40,100 bases of DNA from Moraxellaceae bacterium (GTDB lineage Bacteria; Pseudomonadota; Gammaproteobacteria; Pseudomonadales; Moraxellaceae), in the NCBI GenBank assembly GCA_025363155.1, contig JANYEL010000206.1, positions 1 through 40,100 of the forward strand, read 5' to 3'. The notes under the pieces were generated by a model, which was not told the origin of the DNA, searched no databases, and saw only the letters and a program-made list of their open reading frames with translations. A program made the position numbers and the translations under genes. Of this stretch, positions 35,871-40,100 are shown in pieces. Numbering within the stretch: the stretch's first letter is position 1; the number at the start of each line of letters is the position of its first letter.

Positions 35871-38792
35871 TTACAACGCCGCCAATTGCCCCATCTGCAC
35901 CTGCAAACGACCCAGCTGCTCACGTTGTTCTGCCAACTTTGCCCGCTCAACCTCCACAACCGCTGGTGGTGCTTTCGCCACGAAACCCTCATTGGACAAT
36001 TTATTCGCCAGCATCTCGACGGCTTTTTGCAGCTTATCCATCTCTTTCTGCAAGCGCGCCTGTTCCGCCTTCGGATCAATCAAACCCTTCATCGGCACAA
36101 ACAAACTCACTTGACCAATCATTGAACTCGATGACAACGGTGGCTCATCGCCAACCGCCAGAATGTCCAAAGATTCAACCTTCGCCAAAGCCTTAAACAG
36201 CGGTGCAATACGCGCAAGCTGTTCTTGTTCTGTCGAAGAAACATTCTGAATCAGTACAGGGAGGAGGCGAGCATTACCCAGATTCATCTCACCGCGAATG
36301 TTACGCACCGCAGTAATCAAATCTTGCAGCCATTGCATATCGGATTCTGCTTGTGCACTGATCTTGCTGTGATCAGGTTGCGGATAAGTTGCCAACATGA
36401 TCGAATCGGTGTTCTTGCGACCAATCATCGGCGCTAGCGTCTGCCAGATTTCTTCCGTGAGGAACGGCATTAGCGGATGCAACAAGCGCAAGCAAGTTTC
36501 CAATGTCGCTAACAACACGCGGCGCACTTCGGCTTTGCGTTCTGGCGCAGTATCGCCATTCAGCACAGGCTTGGTGAGTTCAACATACCAGTCGCAATAT
36601 TCTGTCCAGACAAAGTCATAAATCGTTTGTGCAACCATATCTAAACGATAGTCCGCAAAGGCTTTATGTACAGCTTCTTCGCAGCGTTGCAAACGGCTGA
36701 CGATCCATTGCTCTGGCAATTCCCATAGTTCAGGACGTGCGACTTGGGCTATTTCGTGCCCTTCGCAGTTCATCATCACGAAGCGGGTCGCGTTCCAAAT
36801 CTTGTTGCAGAAGTTGCGATAACCTTCGACACGTTTCAGGTCAAATTTGATGTCGCGACCAGTATTTGCCAGCGCGCAGAACGTGAATCGCAGCGCATCC
36901 GTACCGTAAGGTTGTAAACCTTCAGCAAATTCTTTACGCGTTGATTTTTCGATCTTGGCGGCATCTTTAGGATTCATTAAACCAGTAGTACGTTTTGCCA
37001 CCAGAGTTTCTAAGTCGATACCGTCGATCAGATCAATTGGGTCGAGGACGTTACCTTTGGATTTGGACATTTTCTGTCCTTCACCATCGCGCACCAAACC
37101 ATGGACATACACGGTTTTAAACGGTACTTGTGGCGTGCCGTCTTCGTTCTTGACGAAGTGCAGCGTCATCATGATCATCCGCGCAACCCAGAAGAAAATG
37201 ATGTCAAAACCCGTCACCAACACATCGGTTGAATGGAAGGTTTTGAGAAATTCATTGTGTGCATCTTTGGCTTCATCGCCAGTCCAGTCGAGCGTTGAGA
37301 ACGTCCACAGCGCAGAGGAGAACCATGTGTCGAGCACGTCTTCGTCTTGGCGTAGCGACAGATCATTTGGCAAACCATGCTTCGCGCGAACTTCTGCCTC
37401 ATCACGACCGACGTAGATATTGCCAGTTGCGTCATACCACGCAGGGATGCGATGACCCCACCACAATTGACGTGAAATACACCAATCTTGCAGGTTGTTC
37501 ATCCACGCCATGTACATGTTGCTGTATTGCTCAGGCACGAATTTAATATCGCCGTTTTGCACTGCATCAATCGCTGGCTTGGCGAGTTCCGCCATGCTGA
37601 CATACCATTGGTCGGTCAATAATGGCTCTACGATCACGCCTGAACGGTCACCTTTTGGTGCTTTCAATGTGTACGGTTCGATCTTGTCGAGCCAGCCATT
37701 TTCAGTTGCTTCGGCAACCAGTTTTTTACGCGCAGCAAAGCGCTCCAAACCGACATATTCCGCAGGGGCGGGAAGGGTTGCAGAAATTGGCGCGCCTGCT
37801 TTTTCAAAGAAATCAAAGTCTGATAACACTTCGGCATTGAGATTGAAAATGTTGATCATTGGCAAGTTATGACGTTTGCCCATTTCAAAGTCATTGAAGT
37901 CATGCGCTGGGGTGATTTTTACACAGCCTGTTCCAAAGTCTTTTTCCACATAATCATCAGCAATAATCGTGATCAAACGACCTGACAATGGCAAGCGAAC
38001 TTGTTTGCCAATCAGATGTTGATAGCGTTCATCGGCAGGATTGACCGCAACGGCGGTATCGCCGAGCAAGGTTTCTGGACGTGTCGTGGCGACAACGAGG
38101 TAATTATTACCTTCTTGCGTTTTGAGGCTTTCGTCAGCAAAGAAGTATTTGAAATGCCATAGGTTGCCTGCGGTTTCAACGCTTTCAACTTCGAGGTCTG
38201 ACAGGGCGGTGTGTAGCTTTGGATCCCAGTTGACCAAGCGTTTGCCGCGATAGATCAAGCCTTCTTCGTGCAAGCGAACAAACACTTCTTTCACGGCATT
38301 CGACAGGCCATCATCCATGGTAAAGCGTTCGCGTGACCAATCAACCGATGAGCCTAAACGACGAATCTGTTGGGTGATCGTGCCGCCTGATTGTTCTTTC
38401 CATTCCCATACTTTTTCGAGGAACTTTTCACGACCTAAGTCATGACGGCTAATGCCTTCCGCGCCGAGTTGACGTTCAACAACCATTTGCGTTGCGATGC
38501 CCGCGTGATCGGTGCCCGGTTGCCACAAGGTGTTGTGACCTTTCATACGATGAAAACGGGTCAACGCATCCATGATCGCATTGTTAAAACCATGACCCAT
38601 GTGCAGGCTGCCCGTCACGTTCGGCGGTGGAATCATGATAGTGAATGGCTCGCCTGTGCCCGATGGTTTGAAGTAACCATTTTCTTCCCATTTAGCATAC
38701 CAATGACCCTCAATCGCGGCAGGATCGTAAGTGGTGGCTAAGGTGCTATCGGAATTTGTTGTTTGGGCGTTGGTTGTATCGGGCGCAGTCAT
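35871..38792 (-). CDS. valS: Valyl-tRNA synthetase
   Basis: Class I aminoacyl-tRNA synthetase that charges tRNA-Val. From ATG 38792 it has 973 residues (E. coli 951). The HIGH-type motif is [16 protein letters not shown] (HMGH about 64-67) and the KMSKS loop is [14 protein letters not shown] (about 572-585). The editing domain, the anticodon-binding region and a C-terminal coiled coil ([18 protein letters not shown] onwards) are all present. The frame extends 13 codons upstream, but that part lacks conservation; GGA is 7 bases before the chosen ATG. Residues 1-20 are a Thr/Asn-rich leader. Confidence 0.97.
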   Translation of the reverse strand: MTAPDTTNAQTTNSDSTLATTYDPAAIEGHWYAKWEENGYFKPSGTGEPFTIMIPPPNVTGSLHMGHGFNNAIMDALTRFHRMKGHNTLWQPGTDHAGIATQMVVERQLGAEGISRHDLGREKFLEKVWEWKEQSGGTITQQIRRLGSSVDWSRERFTMDDGLSNAVKEVFVRLHEEGLIYRGKRLVNWDPKLHTALSDLEVESVETAGNLWHFKYFFADESLKTQEGNNYLVVATTRPETLLGDTAVAVNPADERYQHLIGKQVRLPLSGRLITIIADDYVEKDFGTGCVKITPAHDFNDFEMGKRHNLPMINIFNLNAEVLSDFDFFEKAGAPISATLPAPAEYVGLERFAARKKLVAEATENGWLDKIEPYTLKAPKGDRSGVIVEPLLTDQWYVSMAELAKPAIDAVQNGDIKFVPEQYSNMYMAWMNNLQDWCISRQLWWGHRIPAWYDATGNIYVGRDEAEVRAKHGLPNDLSLRQDEDVLDTWFSSALWTFSTLDWTGDEAKDAHNEFLKTFHSTDVLVTGFDIIFFWVARMIMMTLHFVKNEDGTPQVPFKTVYVHGLVRDGEGQKMSKSKGNVLDPIDLIDGIDLETLVAKRTTGLMNPKDAAKIEKSTRKEFAEGLQPYGTDALRFTFCALANTGRDIKFDLKRVEGYRNFCNKIWNATRFVMMNCEGHEIAQVARPELWELPEQWIVSRLQRCEEAVHKAFADYRLDMVAQTIYDFVWTEYCDWYVELTKPVLNGDTAPERKAEVRRVLLATLETCLRLLHPLMPFLTEEIWQTLAPMIGRKNTDSIMLATYPQPDHSKISAQAESDMQWLQDLITAVRNIRGEMNLGNARLLPVLIQNVSSTEQEQLARIAPLFKALAKVESLDILAVGDEPPLSSSSMIGQVSLFVPMKGLIDPKAEQARLQKEMDKLQKAVEMLANKLSNEGFVAKAPPAVVEVERAKLAEQREQLGRLQVQMGQLAAL

Positions 38793-39047
38793 GGCAATCC
38801 AGTAAAAAATAGTCCAGCATTTAAAATGCAAAATTATGAATAAAAAATATGGGGACTATTGTAGCGGATTTTGATGCTAAATTTTGAGTTGGAAATAGAC
38901 AGTTTTGCGAATGAATGCATCAAACTGTGCTTGCGATGAGATTTGTACGAATATTTATGAGAATGTCGTGATCCCGATATTTCAGTGCCGCGATTTGTAA
39001 TAACATGCCTCATGACCTAATAACTTTAGTAAATGAGAGTAATAACA

Positions 39048-39866
39048 ATGGAAGCTAATTTTCGCGGACCACTGGCGCATAAAACGATTTGGATTACAGG
39101 CGCATCGAGTGGAATTGGTGAGGCGCTGGCGATTGCGTGTGCAACGCGTGGTGCGAATCTGGTGCTCACTGCGCGACGAATAGAAGAATTAGAACGTGTG
39201 AAGGCGGCGTGCGCGCAAGTCGGTCATGGTCGCTTTATGACTGTGTCGTTGGACGTGACGGACGATGTTGCGTGCGATACCGCTTATTTTGAAATTGCCA
39301 AAGAAATGGGACAAGTCGATTGGCTGATCAATAATGCTGGTATTAGCCAACGCTCATTGATTCGCGATACCGACACGGCGGTTGATCGTCGATTGATGGA
39401 AGTCGATTATTTTGCGGTGGTGAACCTGACGTGCAAAGTGTTGCCTGATATGTTGAAACGTAAGCAGGGCAAAGTGGTCGTGATTTCCAGTGTTGCAGGA
39501 TTGGTTGGAACACAATATCGCGGCAGTTATAGTGCGGCAAAAGCAGCCGTGCATATGTGGGCAAATAGTTTGCGCGCTGAAGTTGGCGGGCAGGGTATTG
39601 GCGTGAGCGTCGTGTTCCCTGGTTTTGTCAAAACAAATGTTTCAGTCGCTGCGCTGGTGGGCGATGGCTCGGAATTAGGTTCGATGGATGACGCACAAGC
39701 TGGTGCAATGAGCGCGACGGATTTTGCTGAAAAAACAGTGAAGGCGTTGCTGGCTGGGCGTGAATATATTGTGATTGGTGGTACGAAAGAGAAGGTTGCT
39801 GCGCTGTTGTCGCGGGTGTCACCGACGTTGTTGTATAAGGTGATTCGACGGGCGAAAGTTAGGTAG
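39048..39866 (+). CDS. Short-chain dehydrogenase/reductase (SDR family)
   Basis: A 272-residue classical SDR enzyme using NAD(P)H. The cofactor motif TGASSGIG is at 17-24, NNAGIS follows, and the catalytic Ser-Tyr-Lys set is VVISSVAG, Y161 and K165 (YSAAK). R38/R39 after the second strand (LTARR) favour NADPH. The substrate is not predictable. ATG 39048 is preferred over the in-frame ATG at 39033 because GAGAG lies upstream of it and the extra residues are unconserved. Divergent from valS across about 250 bp. Confidence 0.9.
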   Translation: MEANFRGPLAHKTIWITGASSGIGEALAIACATRGANLVLTARRIEELERVKAACAQVGHGRFMTVSLDVTDDVACDTAYFEIAKEMGQVDWLINNAGISQRSLIRDTDTAVDRRLMEVDYFAVVNLTCKVLPDMLKRKQGKVVVISSVAGLVGTQYRGSYSAAKAAVHMWANSLRAEVGGQGIGVSVVFPGFVKTNVSVAALVGDGSELGSMDDAQAGAMSATDFAEKTVKALLAGREYIVIGGTKEKVAALLSRVSPTLLYKVIRRAKVR

Positions 39867-39882
39867 TTTAAATTCAAAAGCA

Positions 39883-39930
39883 AAATCCCTCCCAACCTCC
39901 ATTTTTCAATGGGAGGAGATTTTATATTTT
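39883..39930 (+). terminator. Intrinsic terminator after the SDR gene
   Basis: AATCCCTCCCA (39884-39894) pairs imperfectly with TGGGAGGAGATT (39910-39921), followed by TTTATATTTTTT. It lies 17 bases after the stop codon. Confidence 0.7.
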
Positions 39931-39999
39931 TTACGAAGTAAAAAAAACTCCCTCCTTAGGAAAAGCTATGTCTGCGTTAACAGTTGAAAAATAAAATAA

Positions 40000-40100
40000 G
40001 GTTTATACTGGTTATAAAATAGACGGGAGGCTAAATATCATGAAGCACTCGGACTTTAATAACTGGCTAATCAGCCTTAAGACACTGAGTCGAGGGCAGC
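40000..40100 (+). mobile_element. Left end of a probable IS1595-family insertion sequence
   Basis: An ATG at 40040 with GGGAGG ahead opens a frame reading MKHSDFNNWLISLKTLSRGQ and running off the window. This matches the N-terminal pattern of IS1595-family transposases of the ISSod11 type as I remember it. GGTTTATACTGGTTATAAAA (40000-40019) is the probable terminal inverted repeat. Only 20 codons are visible, so the assignment is tentative. Confidence 0.5.

Noticed and set aside
1-40100. CRISPR arrays, tRNA or rRNA genes
   Set aside because: No regularly spaced repeats and no cloverleaf or rRNA-like stretches were seen on either strand by eye.

Overview
The window reads as chromosomal DNA of a gammaproteobacterium, most likely from the Moraxellaceae (Acinetobacter relatives). 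Support for this: a 13-gene complex I operon with nuoC and nuoD fused, a NuoA with a long C-terminal tail as I recall it from Acinetobacter, a PACE-type (AceI-like) efflux protein, and moderate GC content. This placement is inferred from remembered protein families, not from a search. No rRNA, tRNA or CRISPR array was seen.

Layout. 1-2763: tail of an unknown gene, outer-membrane phospholipase A (pldA, minus) and a divergent YpfJ-type zinc peptidase, separated by a gap with a perfect 20-bp palindrome. 3180-18848: the complete nuoA-nuoN operon, packed with ATGA start/stop overlaps except for a 200-bp gap between nuoB and nuoCD that carries an inverted repeat-bounded element; it ends in a clear intrinsic terminator. 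19014-20829: a LysR regulator and a divergent ferredoxin-NADP reductase, the arrangement of finR-fpr. 20917-25243: a probable metal (copper?) module made of a DUF2946-like Met/His-rich protein, a TonB-dependent receptor and a beta-barrel whose mature end starts with a Cys cluster, facing a TlpA-like thioredoxin. 25791-27965: an unknown protein, a PACE transporter and a YhiN/HI0933-type flavoprotein. 28249-28829: a vapBC toxin-antitoxin pair bracketed by near-identical ~68-nt direct repeats. 28936-31695: a PLP-dependent ACC deaminase/D-cysteine desulfhydrase homologue and a divergent long-chain acyl-CoA synthetase. 31777-33609: a YiiX-like permuted NlpC/P60 protein, a SpoIIAA-like STAS protein and the remains of a hicAB toxin-antitoxin pair (frameshifted hicA, shortened hicB). 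33689-35690: a visibly AT-richer, coupled trio of PAAR protein, putative effector and exported putative immunity protein, with no type VI secretion structural genes nearby. 35871-39866: valS and a divergent short-chain dehydrogenase. The window closes inside the left end of a probable IS1595-family element.

How the parts relate. The nuo operon is core respiration. The regions around it look like accessory cargo set between housekeeping genes: two toxin-antitoxin loci, a PAAR-linked cassette, a metal-uptake set and an insertion sequence. At least two dispersed palindromic repeat families recur in the gaps: a TGGGTTTTAACCCA-type repeat (4441, 4551 and 31715) and a GAGC-TGTCGAAG-type repeat (18930, 28050 and 28855). 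The most interesting leads are the PAAR cassette, the repeat-bracketed vapBC, the metal module, the element inside the nuo operon, and a roughly 60-residue Ala/Lys/Glu-rich extension on NuoF.
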